Shown: one piece after another, positions 17,790 through 28,601 of the stretch
Numbering within the stretch: the first letter of the stretch is position 1
Layout of the letters: each line of letters opens with the position of its first letter
NCBI GenBank assembly: GCA_029577135.1
Contig: JARQPW010000002.1
Coordinates: 1-64,000, forward strand
DNA from: Acidimicrobiales bacterium
Lineage (GTDB): Bacteria > Actinomycetota > Acidimicrobiia > Acidimicrobiales > MedAcidi-G1
Length of the DNA: 64,000 nucleotides
Direction of reading: 5' to 3'
Made by a program: the position numbers and the translations under genes
The notes under the pieces: model-generated
Told to the model about the DNA's origin: nothing
The model's input: the letters and a program-made list of their open reading frames with translations, nothing else
Databases searched by the model: none

Positions 17790-18292
17790 CCACGACCGTC
17801 GTGCACACCGGGTCTGCGGTGGCCACGCAGGCCGTGGCCGCCCGCCTGGCGGCGCTGGTCGGTGCCGGCGACCTGATCGTGCTGTGCGGCGACCTGGGGG
17901 CCGGCAAGACCACGTTCACCCAGGGGTTCGGCGAGGCGCTCGGCGTGACCAGCCCCGTCACCTCGCCGACCTTCACGCTCGCCAACCGCTACGAGGGTGC
18001 GTTGATCGTCAACCATCTCGATGTGTACCGGCTGGCCCACATCGCCGAGGTCGAGGACCTGGGCCTTCCCGAACTCGTCGACGACCGCTCCGTGACGCTG
18101 ATCGAGTGGGGGGACGCCATCGTCGGGGCGCTGTCCGGCGGCTACCTCGAGGTCCGGATCCGACTGGGCGACGGAACTGACGACCGCACGCTCGAGTTCC
18201 GGGCGGTCGGCACGGAGTGGAGGGACCGGGAAGCGGCCCTGTCCGGGCTGGCCGACGGCGGTCCGGGGGATGCGGGGGGTGCCCCGTGCTGA
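17786..18292 (+). CDS. tsaE: tRNA t6A synthesis ATPase TsaE
   Basis: The ATPase that works with TsaB and TsaD in making N6-threonylcarbamoyladenosine at tRNA position 37. The 168 residues contain the Walker A GDLGAGKTTFTQG, the SPTFTLANRY segment and HLDVYRL. The C-terminal 25 residues are Gly/Ala-rich and not conserved. It overlaps the UDG gene by 4 nt and tsaB by 7 nt. The tsaE-tsaB-rimI-tsaD order is a widespread actinobacterial operon. Confidence 0.95.
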   Translation: MTTTVVHTGSAVATQAVAARLAALVGAGDLIVLCGDLGAGKTTFTQGFGEALGVTSPVTSPTFTLANRYEGALIVNHLDVYRLAHIAEVEDLGLPELVDDRSVTLIEWGDAIVGALSGGYLEVRIRLGDGTDDRTLEFRAVGTEWRDREAALSGLADGGPGDAGGAPC

Positions 18293-18987
18293 TCCTCGGG
18301 ATCGAGACCGCCGGCAGCCAGGTGGGCTGCGCCATCGGCGGCCACGAGGGCGTGCTGGCTTCGGCCCATGCCGGAAAGGGTCGTCGCCATGCCGAGAACC
18401 TGGCACCCCAGATCGACTTCGTGCGACGGCAGGCGGGGATCGAACTCGGCGACCTCGGTGCGGTCGCCGTCGACGTCGGTCCCGGCCTGTTCACCGGGCT
18501 CCGGGTGGGGATCGCGACCGCCGTCGCCATCTCACACGCCCTCGGTGTGCCGATGATCCCGATCACCAGCCCCGACCTGATGGCGTTCCCCGCCCGTTGG
18601 AGCAGCCGGCTCATCGTGACGGCCCTCGACGCCCGACGCGGCGAACTGTTCACGGCGCTCTTCCGGAAGGTGCCCGGAGGCATCCAACGGGTGCGTGAGG
18701 TCAACGTCTGTACGCCCGACGACCTGGCGGCCGAGCTCGAGGCAGCCGACGAGCCGACGCTCCTGGTCGGGGACGGGGCGCTCCGCTTTGCCGACACGTT
18801 CCACGACATCGGACGGATCGAGATGGCCGAGCAGGGGCTGGCACAGCCCAGTGCGCGCTCGCTCGTGCAGTTGGCACATGCCCGGGCCATGCGCGAGGAG
18901 TTCGTGCAGTCCTGGGAACTCGAGCCGGTGTACCTGCGCAAGCCCGACGCCGAGATCAACTGGTCGACCCGGGAGGGCGGCGCATGA
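18286..18987 (+). CDS. tsaB: tRNA t6A synthesis scaffold TsaB
   Basis: An ASKHA-fold partner of TsaD needed for tRNA t6A37 formation. The 233 residues start VLILGIETAGSQVG and include GRRHAENLAP, DVGPGLFTGLRVGIATA and LDARRGELF. The GTG start at 18286 is the only one that keeps the LILGIET strand; it lies inside the end of tsaE, indicating coupling. Its stop overlaps the rimI ATG by 4 nt. Confidence 0.94.
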   Translation: MLILGIETAGSQVGCAIGGHEGVLASAHAGKGRRHAENLAPQIDFVRRQAGIELGDLGAVAVDVGPGLFTGLRVGIATAVAISHALGVPMIPITSPDLMAFPARWSSRLIVTALDARRGELFTALFRKVPGGIQRVREVNVCTPDDLAAELEAADEPTLLVGDGALRFADTFHDIGRIEMAEQGLAQPSARSLVQLAHARAMREEFVQSWELEPVYLRKPDAEINWSTREGGA

Positions 18988-19535
18988 GTGCCTCCAGCCG
19001 CCCGGTGGCCGCGGAAGTGGCGCTGCGCCCGATGGTCGAGGCCGACGTCGGGGCCGTGTTGGACATCGACCGGCAGGTCCATCCGGACCCGTGGTCGCAC
19101 GACTTCCTCGTCGGCCAACTGGCTGCCATCGACCGGTGGCACCATGTCGTCGCCGACCGCAACGGCGACATCGTCGGCCACGCCGCCCTGACCGTGGTCG
19201 TCGACGAGGGCCACGTCGCCACCGTGTCCGTGCGACCCGACGAGCAGGGCGTCGGCATCGGCGGTCGGCTCCTCGCCGACCTGTGCCGGTTCGCCGTCGA
19301 ACAGGGGCTGGCCGCCTTGACCCTCGAGGTCCGTTCGTCGAACCGGCGGGCCATCGACCTCTACCGTCGCTTCGGGTTCGCCCCTGCGGGGGTCCGGCCC
19401 GCCTACTTCGCCGGCGTCCAGAACGGAGCACCGGAGGATGCGCTGGTGATGTGGGTGCACGACATCGCCGAGCCGGCGTTCCTCGGGCGGGTCGAGACGG
19501 CCGAACATGCACCACAGGAGAAGGCCCGCGCATGA
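18984..19535 (+). CDS. rimI: Ribosomal-protein-alanine N-acetyltransferase
   Basis: A GNAT enzyme; family members acetylate the N-terminus of S18 and other proteins. The 183-residue product has the acetyl-CoA loop VRPDEQGVGIGGRLL and the later VRSSNRRAIDLYRRFGF, both standard. It is about 25 residues longer than the usual 150-160, with an unconserved C-terminal tail. It is placed between tsaB and tsaD with ATGA overlaps on both sides, as in most actinobacteria. Confidence 0.92.
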   Translation: MSASSRPVAAEVALRPMVEADVGAVLDIDRQVHPDPWSHDFLVGQLAAIDRWHHVVADRNGDIVGHAALTVVVDEGHVATVSVRPDEQGVGIGGRLLADLCRFAVEQGLAALTLEVRSSNRRAIDLYRRFGFAPAGVRPAYFAGVQNGAPEDALVMWVHDIAEPAFLGRVETAEHAPQEKARA

Positions 19536-20563
19536 GCGATGTGATCCTCGGCATCGAGACCTCATGCGACGAGACGGCCGCTGCGGTCGTCGAACGGGCG
19601 CAACTGGTGCGCTCGTCGGTGGTCAGCAGCCAGGTCGAGCGGCATGCCCCGTTCGGCGGTGTGGTGCCCGAGATCGCCGGCCGGGCCCACGTCGAGCAGC
19701 TGGTGCCCGTCATCGCCGAGGCCCTCGTCTCCGCCGGCGCCGAGGGCGCAGACCTTGATGCCGTGGCGGCCACCACGGGGCCCGGGCTGGCCGGGTCGCT
19801 CCTGATCGGCGTGAGTGCCGCCAAGGCCCTGTCGCTGGTGTGGGACGTGCCATTCGTGTCCGTGAACCACCTCGAGGCCCACCTCTACGCCTCGTTCCTC
19901 GAAGAACCCGACCTCGAACTGCCCCTCGTGGTCCTGCTGGTGTCGGGGGGCCACACGATGCTCGTGTTCATGGAGGACCACTGCCGCTATCGGCTGCTGG
20001 GCTCCACGCTCGACGACGCCGCCGGCGAGGCCTTCGACAAGGTGGCCCGCTTCCTCGGACTGGGCTATCCCGGAGGTCCGGCGATCGACGAGCTGTCCGT
20101 CGAGGGCGATCCGTCGGCATTCGCCTACCCGCGTTCGATGGTGCAGGAGAATCCGGCCACGCTGCCAGACGACCGCCGGTTCGCTTTTTCGTTCAGCGGC
20201 CTCAAGACGGCCGTCGTCAACCACGTCCGCAACGAGCCTGATGCCCCGACGGCCGACGTGGCCGCCTCGTTCCAGGAGGCGGTCGTGGACACCCTCGTCA
20301 CCAAGGCCCGGTGGGCGGTCGAGGCCACGGGGGCGAAGGGCCTGTGCCTTGGTGGGGGAGTGGCGGCCAACTCCCGACTGAGGGAGAGGTTCCTCGACAC
20401 CTGTGGCGACCTCGGCGTGCGGGCGTTCCTGCCGTCGCGGTCGATGTGCACCGACAACGCCGCCATGGTGGCCGCCGCCGGCTGGTGGCGCCTGTCGATG
20501 TTCGGGCCCAGCCCGCTCGATACCGGTGTCGACCCCAACCAGGGCCTGCCGCTCGTCGACTGA
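19532..20563 (+). CDS. tsaD: tRNA threonylcarbamoyltransferase TsaD
   Basis: The catalytic subunit that moves the threonylcarbamoyl group onto A37 of ANN-decoding tRNAs. The 343 residues hold [14 protein letters not shown], the metal-binding NHLEAH, VSGGHT, the [10 protein letters not shown] segment and [12 protein letters not shown]. Length and start ([14 protein letters not shown]) are normal. It ends the tsaE-tsaB-rimI-tsaD run; the next gene is the CIRCE-controlled groES. Confidence 0.97.
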   Translation: MSDVILGIETSCDETAAAVVERAQLVRSSVVSSQVERHAPFGGVVPEIAGRAHVEQLVPVIAEALVSAGAEGADLDAVAATTGPGLAGSLLIGVSAAKALSLVWDVPFVSVNHLEAHLYASFLEEPDLELPLVVLLVSGGHTMLVFMEDHCRYRLLGSTLDDAAGEAFDKVARFLGLGYPGGPAIDELSVEGDPSAFAYPRSMVQENPATLPDDRRFAFSFSGLKTAVVNHVRNEPDAPTADVAASFQEAVVDTLVTKARWAVEATGAKGLCLGGGVAANSRLRERFLDTCGDLGVRAFLPSRSMCTDNAAMVAAAGWWRLSMFGPSPLDTGVDPNQGLPLVD

Positions 20564-20609
20564 CGGGCTTCTCCATCGCCGCGCCGACAGAAATCGGCAC
20601 TGCGACACG

Positions 20610-20638
20610 TTGGGACGCCCCGGGGGCGACCGTATCGT
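20610..20638 (+). promoter_or_regulatory. groES-groEL1 promoter
   Basis: TTGGGA (20610-20615), a 17-nt spacer and TATCGT (20633-20638) end where the CIRCE element begins. The HrcA repressor would therefore sit on the transcription start. Confidence 0.65.
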
Positions 20639-20664
20639 TAGCACTCGTCAACTGAGAGTGCCAA
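20638..20664 (+). promoter_or_regulatory. CIRCE element (HrcA operator) for groES-groEL1
   Basis: TTAGCACTC, nine bases, then GAGTGCCAA: a 9-9-9 inverted repeat with one mismatch, matching the CIRCE consensus. It is the binding site for the heat-shock repressor HrcA. It lies 71 nt before the groES ATG. Confidence 0.95.
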
Positions 20665-20735
20665 GTGCGCTCAAGGTGCACCCGGTGGCCACTCCCGGCC
20701 GTCGTTCCAACCAACGAAGAGGGAAGAAGCGTTCG

Positions 20736-22680
<1,945 letters not shown>

Positions 22681-22716
22681 AAGCTCCGCCTTCTCCGGAA
22701 GGCGGCCTTCGACGTG

Positions 22717-22750
22717 GAGCCGGGCCGCAAGGCCCGGCTCCCGTCGTTTT
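22717..22750 (+). terminator. Rho-independent terminator after groEL1
   Basis: A perfect 10-bp GC-rich stem (22717-22726 with 22731-22740) closes a GCAA tetraloop and is followed by CCGTCGTTTT. A second small hairpin (22686-22692 with 22699-22705) lies just upstream. Confidence 0.9.
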
Positions 22751-22762
22751 CGGGGGCGGCGG

Positions 22763-22768
22763 TACCCT
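22763..22768 (+). promoter_or_regulatory. -10 box (TACCCT) of a predicted leaderless promoter
   Basis: TACCCT ends 6 nt before ATG 22775. It lies directly after the groEL1 terminator, so a fresh transcript is expected here. Confidence 0.6.
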
Positions 22769-22774
22769 CGGGGG

Positions 22775-23062
22775 ATGGATGACGCCGCCGTCGACGAGAA
22801 TCCCCGCCCGACGCCGGACCCGGCGAAGTTGGCTGGTCAGTTCGCCGAGTGGGTGCGGGGTGAGACCCTGCCCGGGCGGATGCTGGCCAACCTCAAGACC
22901 GGCAGGCTGCCCGAGGTGCTCGCCGCCGCAGGCGACGGTGCGACCGGCCTGGCCGAAGTCTGGCAGGGCTGGGAGCGGGGCAAGGTCGTGCCGCTGGAGG
23001 TGGCGCAGGGTCTCGCCGACGGCGGGCTCGTCGACCTGCTGGGCGACCTGGTCGAGGCGTGA
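22775..23062 (+). CDS. Small hypothetical protein
   Basis: A 95-residue soluble, acidic protein with no family I recognise and no signal peptide or membrane span. A Pro/Asp-rich start is followed by predicted helices ([40 protein letters not shown]). The start is supported by a -10 box 6 nt upstream. Its stop overlaps the following Nudix GTG by 4 nt, so it heads a three-gene operon with that Nudix enzyme and the decarboxylase. Confidence 0.75.
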   Translation: MDDAAVDENPRPTPDPAKLAGQFAEWVRGETLPGRMLANLKTGRLPEVLAAAGDGATGLAEVWQGWERGKVVPLEVAQGLADGGLVDLLGDLVEA

Positions 23063-23766
23063 CCATTCCGGCGGGCCGAGGCGGGCCGCAGCGCATCCCC
23101 CGTCCGGCGAGCTGGCGTCCGGGCGACCCGGCCCCCTGGGCGGACGTGGCCGACCGAACGATCACGATCGAACGCCTCCTCGGCGTTCTCAAGGGACGCG
23201 AGCCTGCCGGGGTCCGGGGGCGCCGGCACACCGGCGAGGAACGTACGGCGGGGGTCCTCGTCGCCCTGTACGACGATGTCGGCCCCCACGTGGTGCTCAC
23301 CCGCCGATCGCCCCGGCTGGTCTCGCACACCCACGAGGTGAGCTTTCCCGGCGGCCGCCACGACCCCGACGACCCGGACCTCTGGCACACCGCCCTGCGG
23401 GAGGCCCACGAGGAGACCGGCCTCGACCCGACGACGCCCCGCCTCGTCGGGCACATGGACCTGCTCAGCACCGTCGGCAGCCGCAGCATCATCCATCCCT
23501 TCGTGGCGCTGCTTCCGGGACGCCCAGACCTGGTCGCCAACCCGGACGAGGTCGAGGCGGTGCTCCACGTCCCGCTCGCCGAACTCCTGCTCGACAGGGT
23601 GTACCGGGAGGAGGAGTGGGACCTCCCGGACGGGCCGTGGCGGATCTCGTTCTTCGAACTGGTTGGCGACACCGTGTGGGGCGCCACGGCGGCGATCCTG
23701 CGCCAGTTGTTGTGCCTGGCGCTGGGCGTCGAGGAAGGTCTGGAGTACGTTCCCGCCGATGCCTGA
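23059..23766 (+). CDS. Nudix hydrolase, CoA pyrophosphatase-like
   Basis: A 235-residue Nudix protein of the CoA-diphosphatase (NudL/UPF0035) type. The specificity motif before the Nudix box is recognisable: LTRRSPRLVSHTHEVSFPGG, corresponding to LL.RS..L..H.G.VSFPGG. It is followed by the Nudix core ALREAHEETGL. Such enzymes split CoA into phosphopantetheine and 3',5'-ADP. The GTG start (23059) overlaps the preceding stop; the end overlaps the decarboxylase start by 8 nt. The exact substrate is inferred. Confidence 0.85.
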   Translation: MTIPAGRGGPQRIPRPASWRPGDPAPWADVADRTITIERLLGVLKGREPAGVRGRRHTGEERTAGVLVALYDDVGPHVVLTRRSPRLVSHTHEVSFPGGRHDPDDPDLWHTALREAHEETGLDPTTPRLVGHMDLLSTVGSRSIIHPFVALLPGRPDLVANPDEVEAVLHVPLAELLLDRVYREEEWDLPDGPWRISFFELVGDTVWGATAAILRQLLCLALGVEEGLEYVPADA

Positions 23767-25171
23767 CCCGCCACCCCCGACGCACCAGACGCCCGAGGAG
23801 TTCCGGGCGGCCGGCCACGCCGCCATCGACTGGCTGGCCGACTTCCTCGCCGGGATCGCCGGCCGGCCGATCACCCCGGACGTGGCACCGGGCGACGTGA
23901 GGGCCTCCCTCCCGGCGCACGCCCCCGAGGAAGGGGAGCCGTTCGAGGCGCTGCTCGACGATGTCGACCGGCTGATCACCCCGGCGCTCACGCACTGGCA
24001 GCACCCCGGCTTCTACGGCTACTTCCCCTGCAACTCGTCGCCGCCCTCGGTGCTCGGCGACCTGCTCTCGTCCGGGCTCGGCACCCAGGGGATGCTCTGG
24101 TCCACCGGCCCGGCATGCACCGAACTCGAGACCCACGTCCTCGACTGGCTGGTCGACCTCTGCGGCCTACCCGACCGCTTCCGGTCCGACGGCCCCGGAG
24201 GCGGCGTCATCCAGGACTCGGCGTCCTCGGCCACGTTGTGCGCCATCCTCGCCGCCCGCGACAAGAGTGGAGGGGCCGCCGTCCTGTCCAGCCTGCGCGT
24301 CTACACGTCGTCTGAAGCCCACTCGTCGGTCGAGAAGGGCGTGCGGGTGGCGGGCTTCGCCGCCGACCAGCTGCGGTCGATCGCCACCGGCGCCGACCAC
24401 GCCATGGACCCGGACGCCCTCGCCACCGCCATCGCCGCCGATCGGAAGTCCGGGCTGGTGCCGTGCATCGTCGTCGCCACCGTCGGCACCACCTCATCGG
24501 GCGCCGTCGACCCGCTGCCCGCCATCGCCGAGGTCGCCACAGATGCCGGGGCCTGGCTCCACGTCGACGCCGCCTGGGCCGGATCGGCCGCAGTGTGCCC
24601 CGAGCACCGGGACCTCCTCGACGGCCTCGACCGGGCCGACAGCTACTGCTTCAACCCGCACAAGTGGCTGCTCACCAACTTCGACTGCACCGCCTTCTAC
24701 GTCGCCGACCGCGGGCCCCTGCTCGACTCGCTCTCGATCCTCCCCGAGTACCTCCGCAACGCCGCCAGCGACGCCGGCGAGGTCATCGACTACCGCGACT
24801 GGCAGGTGCCACTGGGCCGGCGGTTCCGTTCGCTCAAGCTCTGGTTCGTGCTGCGCAGCTACGGCGCCGAGGGGCTCCGGGCGCATATCCGCCACCACGT
24901 CGCGGCCGCCTCGGCCCTCGCCGACCGCATCGACGCCCACCCCCGCCTCGAACTGGCCTCCCCGCGTTCGCTCTCCCTCGTCTGCCTGCGCCACATCGAC
25001 GGCGACGGGGCCACCGAGGCGCTCCACGCCGCCGTGAATGCCTCCGCCGAGGCCTTCCTCACCCACACGAGGCTGGACGGACGGTATGTCCTGCGGGTGG
25101 CCGTCGGCGGCACCTGGACCACCGCAGAACATGTCGAACGCCTGGGCGACGTGCTCGGCCTGCTGGCCTGA
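23759..25171 (+). CDS. Group II PLP decarboxylase (aromatic amino acid type)
   Basis: A 470-residue PLP-dependent decarboxylase closest in motif pattern to aromatic-L-amino-acid decarboxylases. PLP is held by K302 in FNPHKWLLTNFDC. HVDAAWAGSAAVCPE, the WQHPGFYGYFP entry segment and VIQDSASSATL are all typical. The likely product is an amine such as tryptamine, tyramine or phenethylamine, but the substrate cannot be read from sequence alone. It overlaps the Nudix gene by 8 nt; there is no adjacent amine oxidase or transporter to show what the amine is for. Confidence 0.88.
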   Translation: MPDPPPPTHQTPEEFRAAGHAAIDWLADFLAGIAGRPITPDVAPGDVRASLPAHAPEEGEPFEALLDDVDRLITPALTHWQHPGFYGYFPCNSSPPSVLGDLLSSGLGTQGMLWSTGPACTELETHVLDWLVDLCGLPDRFRSDGPGGGVIQDSASSATLCAILAARDKSGGAAVLSSLRVYTSSEAHSSVEKGVRVAGFAADQLRSIATGADHAMDPDALATAIAADRKSGLVPCIVVATVGTTSSGAVDPLPAIAEVATDAGAWLHVDAAWAGSAAVCPEHRDLLDGLDRADSYCFNPHKWLLTNFDCTAFYVADRGPLLDSLSILPEYLRNAASDAGEVIDYRDWQVPLGRRFRSLKLWFVLRSYGAEGLRAHIRHHVAAASALADRIDAHPRLELASPRSLSLVCLRHIDGDGATEALHAAVNASAEAFLTHTRLDGRYVLRVAVGGTWTTAEHVERLGDVLGLLA

Positions 25172-25223
25172 CCCGGTCCTTCCGAGACCGCCACGACCCT
25201 CCCCGGGCCTGCGCCCACACCGC

Positions 25224-25229
25224 TAGACT
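25224..25229 (+). promoter_or_regulatory. -10 box (TAGACT) upstream of guaB3
   Basis: TAGACT lies in the 94-nt gap before guaB3 and gives a predicted leader of about 30 nt ending in GAGAAGGGG. This is a conventional leadered start. Confidence 0.5.
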
Positions 25230-25265
25230 CAACGTTTCCCACGGGAGCGAGAAGGGGCCGAGAGC

Positions 25266-26429
25266 ATGCCGGAGATCGAGATCGGACTGGGCAAGAGCGG
25301 TCGCCGGGCGTACGGATTCGACGACATCGCCATCCTCCCGAGTCGTCGCACCAGGGACCCCGAGGACGTCGACATCACCTGGCAGATCGACGCCTACCGC
25401 TTCGACCTGCCGCTCATGGCGTCGGCCATGGACGGCGTCGTGAGCCCCGCCACCGCCGTCCAGATCGGTCGCTTGGGTGGAGTTGGGGTGCTCAACCTCG
25501 AGGGCCTCTGGACCCGCTTCGAGGACGCCGACGGCGTGCTCGCCGAGATCGCCTCCCAGCCCGCCGAGAAGGCCACCCAGCGGATGCAGGAGCTCTACCA
25601 GGAGCCCGTCCGCCCCGAACTCGTCACCCGGCGCATCCGCGAGATCAACGAGGCCGGCGTCGTGTCCTGCGCCTCGGTCACGCCGCAGCGCACCGAGAAG
25701 TTGCTGCCGCACATCCTCGAGGGCGAACTCGACATCCTCGTCATCCAGGGCACCGTCGTCTCCGCCGAGCACGTCTCGACCAACGTCGAGCCGCTCAACC
25801 TCAAGACCTTCATCCGCAGCCTCGACATCCCCGTGGTCGTCGGCGGCTGCTCCACCTACAAGGCCGCCCTGCACCTCATGCGCACCGGCGCCGCCGGCAT
25901 CCTCGTGGGCGTCGGCCCCGGCCACGCCTGCACCACCCGCGGCGTGCTGGGCATCGGCGTTCCGCAGGCCACCGCCATCGCCGACGTCCGGGCGGCCCGC
26001 ATGCGCCACCTCGACGAGACCGGCGTCTACTGCCAGGTCATCGCCGACGGGGGCATGGCCACCGGTGGCGACATCTCCAAGGCCATCGTCTGCGGGGCCG
26101 ACGCCGTCATGATCGGCTCTCCGCTGGCGGCGGCCGTCGAGGCGCCCGGACAGGGCTACCACTGGGGCATGGCGACCTTCCACCCGACGCTGCCGCGTGG
26201 CGCCCGGATCCAGACCGGCGTGCGGGGCACGCTCGAGGAGATCCTCCTCGGCCCGGCCCACGAGAACGACGGTCGCCTCAACCTGTTCGGGGCGCTCCGC
26301 ACGTCGATGGCCACCTGCGGCTACCTCGACATCAAGGAGTTCCAGAAGGCCGAGGTCATGGTGGCCCCCGCCCTCCAGACCGAGGGCAAGTCGTTGCAGA
26401 AGGCCCAGGGCGTGGGCATGGGCCACTAG
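25266..26429 (+). CDS. guaB3: GuaB3-type IMPDH-related protein (probable GMP reductase)
   Basis: A 387-residue TIM-barrel member of the IMPDH/GMP reductase superfamily without the CBS pair found in GuaB. The catalytic loop is GPGHACTTRGVLGIG with Cys at residue 222; the phosphate site VIADGGMATGGDISKAI and GADAVMIGSPLAAA are intact. The actinobacterial/cyanobacterial GuaB3 group was long called IMPDH-related; recent work on a cyanobacterial member showed GMP reductase activity. It sits 21 nt before guaA. The true IMPDH (guaB) is not in this window. Confidence 0.9.
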   Translation: MPEIEIGLGKSGRRAYGFDDIAILPSRRTRDPEDVDITWQIDAYRFDLPLMASAMDGVVSPATAVQIGRLGGVGVLNLEGLWTRFEDADGVLAEIASQPAEKATQRMQELYQEPVRPELVTRRIREINEAGVVSCASVTPQRTEKLLPHILEGELDILVIQGTVVSAEHVSTNVEPLNLKTFIRSLDIPVVVGGCSTYKAALHLMRTGAAGILVGVGPGHACTTRGVLGIGVPQATAIADVRAARMRHLDETGVYCQVIADGGMATGGDISKAIVCGADAVMIGSPLAAAVEAPGQGYHWGMATFHPTLPRGARIQTGVRGTLEEILLGPAHENDGRLNLFGALRTSMATCGYLDIKEFQKAEVMVAPALQTEGKSLQKAQGVGMGH

Positions 26430-26450
26430 CGCCCGGGATCCGCCCAGCAC

Positions 26451-28013
26451 ATGCCCACCGCCCCCAGTGGCGCCGCCGTTGCCGGTGACCGCGTCCTCGT
26501 CGTCGACTTCGGGGCGCAGTACGCACAGCTGATCGCACGACGGGTCCGCGAAGCCGACGTCTACAGCGAGATCGTCCCGCACGACCTGACCGCCGCCGAG
26601 TACGCCGAACGGCAGCCCACCGGGATCATCTTCTCCGGGGGACCGTCATCGGTCCACGTCGACGGCGCCCCACGCATCGACCCGGGCGTCTACGGGCTCG
26701 GCGTGCCGATCCTCGGCATCTGCTACGGCGCCCAGCTCGTCGCCCACCAGTGCGGCGGCAACGTGGACCGCAACGAGCGGGGCGAGTACGGCCGCACCGA
26801 GCTCACCGTGTCCGACCCCGGCACCCTGCTGACCGACGTCGGAGCGGGAGCCCAGTCGGTCTGGATGAGCCACTTCGACGCCATCACCGACGGACCCGAC
26901 GGCGCCCGCACCACCGCCTCGTCGCCCGACGCCCCCGTGGCGGCCTTCGAGGCACCCGACCGGGGCCTCTACGGCGTGCAGTTCCATCCCGAAGTGCACC
27001 ACACCCCGTGTGGCCAGAACGTCCTGCGGCGCTTCCTCACCGACGTGTGCGGTGCCGCCGGCGACTGGACCATGGCGTCCATCATCGAGTCATCCGTCGC
27101 GGCCATCCGCGCCCAGGTCGGCACCGGCCGGGCCATCTGCGGGCTCTCCGGCGGCGTCGACTCCGCCGTGGCCGCCGCCCTCGTCCACGAGGCCATCGGC
27201 CCGCAGCTCACCTGCGTGTTCGTCGACACTGGCCTCATGCGGGCCGGTGAGGGCGAGCAGGTCGTCGAGGCCTTCCGGCGGCACCAGGGCATCGAGCTCA
27301 TCCACGTTCGGGCCGCCGACCGCTTCTTCGAGCGCCTGGCCGGGGTCACCGACCCCGAGGAGAAGCGCAAGGCCATCGGCGAACTGTTCATCCGGGTCTT
27401 CGAGGACGCCTCGGGCGGCATCGAAGACGCCCGGTTCCTCGTCCAGGGCACCCTCTATCCCGACGTCATCGAGTCGGGCACCAGGGACGCCGCCAAGATC
27501 AAGAGCCACCACAATGTGGGCGGCCTGCCCGAGGACCTCGACTTCGAACTGGTCGAACCGCTGCGCAACCTGTTCAAGGACGAGGTGCGGGCCGTCGGCT
27601 CCGAACTGGGACTCCCCGACGAGATCGTCTGGCGCCAGCCGTTCCCCGGCCCCGGCCTCGGCGTGCGCATCATCGGCGAGGTCACGCCCGACAAGGTCGC
27701 CACCCTCCAGGCGGCCGACCTGATCGTCCGCGAGGAGATTGCCAACGCCGGCCTCGAACGCGAGATCTGGCAGTCGTTCGCCGTGCTGGCCGACATCCGG
27801 TCGGTCGGCGTCATGGGCGACGAGCGCACCTACGGCTGGCCCATCATCATCCGGGCCGTCACGAGCGAGGACGCCATGACCGCCGACTGGGCCCGGCTCC
27901 CGCACGACCTGTTCGAGACGCTCTCCAGCCGGATCATCAACGAGGTCGACGGGGTCAACCGCGTCGTCTACGACATCACGTCCAAGCCGCCCGGCACCAT
28001 CGAATGGGAGTAG
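26451..28013 (+). CDS. guaA: GMP synthase (glutamine-hydrolysing)
   Basis: Converts XMP to GMP. The 520 residues comprise a class I glutaminase domain (GICYGAQ with the catalytic Cys; FHPEVHHTP), an ATP pyrophosphatase domain with the P-loop [15 protein letters not shown], and the C-terminal dimerisation domain with [13 protein letters not shown] and the final KPPGTIEWE. Length and ends are canonical. The last 10 nt overlap the next gene. Confidence 0.97.
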   Translation: MPTAPSGAAVAGDRVLVVDFGAQYAQLIARRVREADVYSEIVPHDLTAAEYAERQPTGIIFSGGPSSVHVDGAPRIDPGVYGLGVPILGICYGAQLVAHQCGGNVDRNERGEYGRTELTVSDPGTLLTDVGAGAQSVWMSHFDAITDGPDGARTTASSPDAPVAAFEAPDRGLYGVQFHPEVHHTPCGQNVLRRFLTDVCGAAGDWTMASIIESSVAAIRAQVGTGRAICGLSGGVDSAVAAALVHEAIGPQLTCVFVDTGLMRAGEGEQVVEAFRRHQGIELIHVRAADRFFERLAGVTDPEEKRKAIGELFIRVFEDASGGIEDARFLVQGTLYPDVIESGTRDAAKIKSHHNVGGLPEDLDFELVEPLRNLFKDEVRAVGSELGLPDEIVWRQPFPGPGLGVRIIGEVTPDKVATLQAADLIVREEIANAGLEREIWQSFAVLADIRSVGVMGDERTYGWPIIIRAVTSEDAMTADWARLPHDLFETLSSRIINEVDGVNRVVYDITSKPPGTIEWE

Positions 28014-28591
28014 GCGCCTTCGACCTGCTGGACGACTACCGGCAGGCGGCCGCCCTGTTCGGCGAGCACCTGTCGCTGGTCGGTGACGACGACTGGGCCA
28101 GCCCCACGCCCTGCGACGACTGGGACGTTCGTTCGCTGGTCTCCCACCTGATCGTCGGCGAGTCCCTGGCCTCCGCCCAGTTCCGCGGCGAGGGGGGAGC
28201 GCCCGTCGCCGAGGTCGACACCTCGGTTCTCGGCCCCAGCCCGATGGCGACGTGGCGGGGGACGGCCATCGGCGCCCTCGATGCGGCCGCTGCAGACGGC
28301 GTGCTCGACGCCGTGTACGCCCACCCCGACGGCGACTTCACGGGTTCGGTGATCGTCGGCTTCCGCATCACCGACAACCTGGTGCACGCCTGGGACCTGG
28401 CCCGGGCGTGCGGCGCCGACATCGAGCTACCCGAGGGCCTCGCCGCCCGATGTCTCGACTTCTGGCTGCCCCTGGTCGACGTCCTCACCGGGACCGGCGC
28501 CAGCGGGACGTCCTTCGCCGAGCCGGTCCTGCCCCCCGACGATTCCCCGGCGGGCGTGCGCCTATTGGCGCTGCTCGGTCGTAGCGCCTAA
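28004..28591 (+). CDS. TIGR03086-type DinB/mycothiol-fold protein
   Basis: A 195-residue four-helix-bundle protein of the actinobacterial TIGR03086 family, related to DinB and maleylpyruvate isomerase N-terminal domains. The typical [21 protein letters not shown] is present near residues 30-55, and [16 protein letters not shown] later. The histidines in SHLI and VHAW are candidate metal ligands. Some relatives use mycothiol, but function is not established. It overlaps the end of guaA by 10 nt. Confidence 0.8.
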   Translation: MGVGAFDLLDDYRQAAALFGEHLSLVGDDDWASPTPCDDWDVRSLVSHLIVGESLASAQFRGEGGAPVAEVDTSVLGPSPMATWRGTAIGALDAAAADGVLDAVYAHPDGDFTGSVIVGFRITDNLVHAWDLARACGADIELPEGLAARCLDFWLPLVDVLTGTGASGTSFAEPVLPPDDSPAGVRLLALLGRSA

Positions 28592-28601
28592 CAAGTCCCG
28601 G

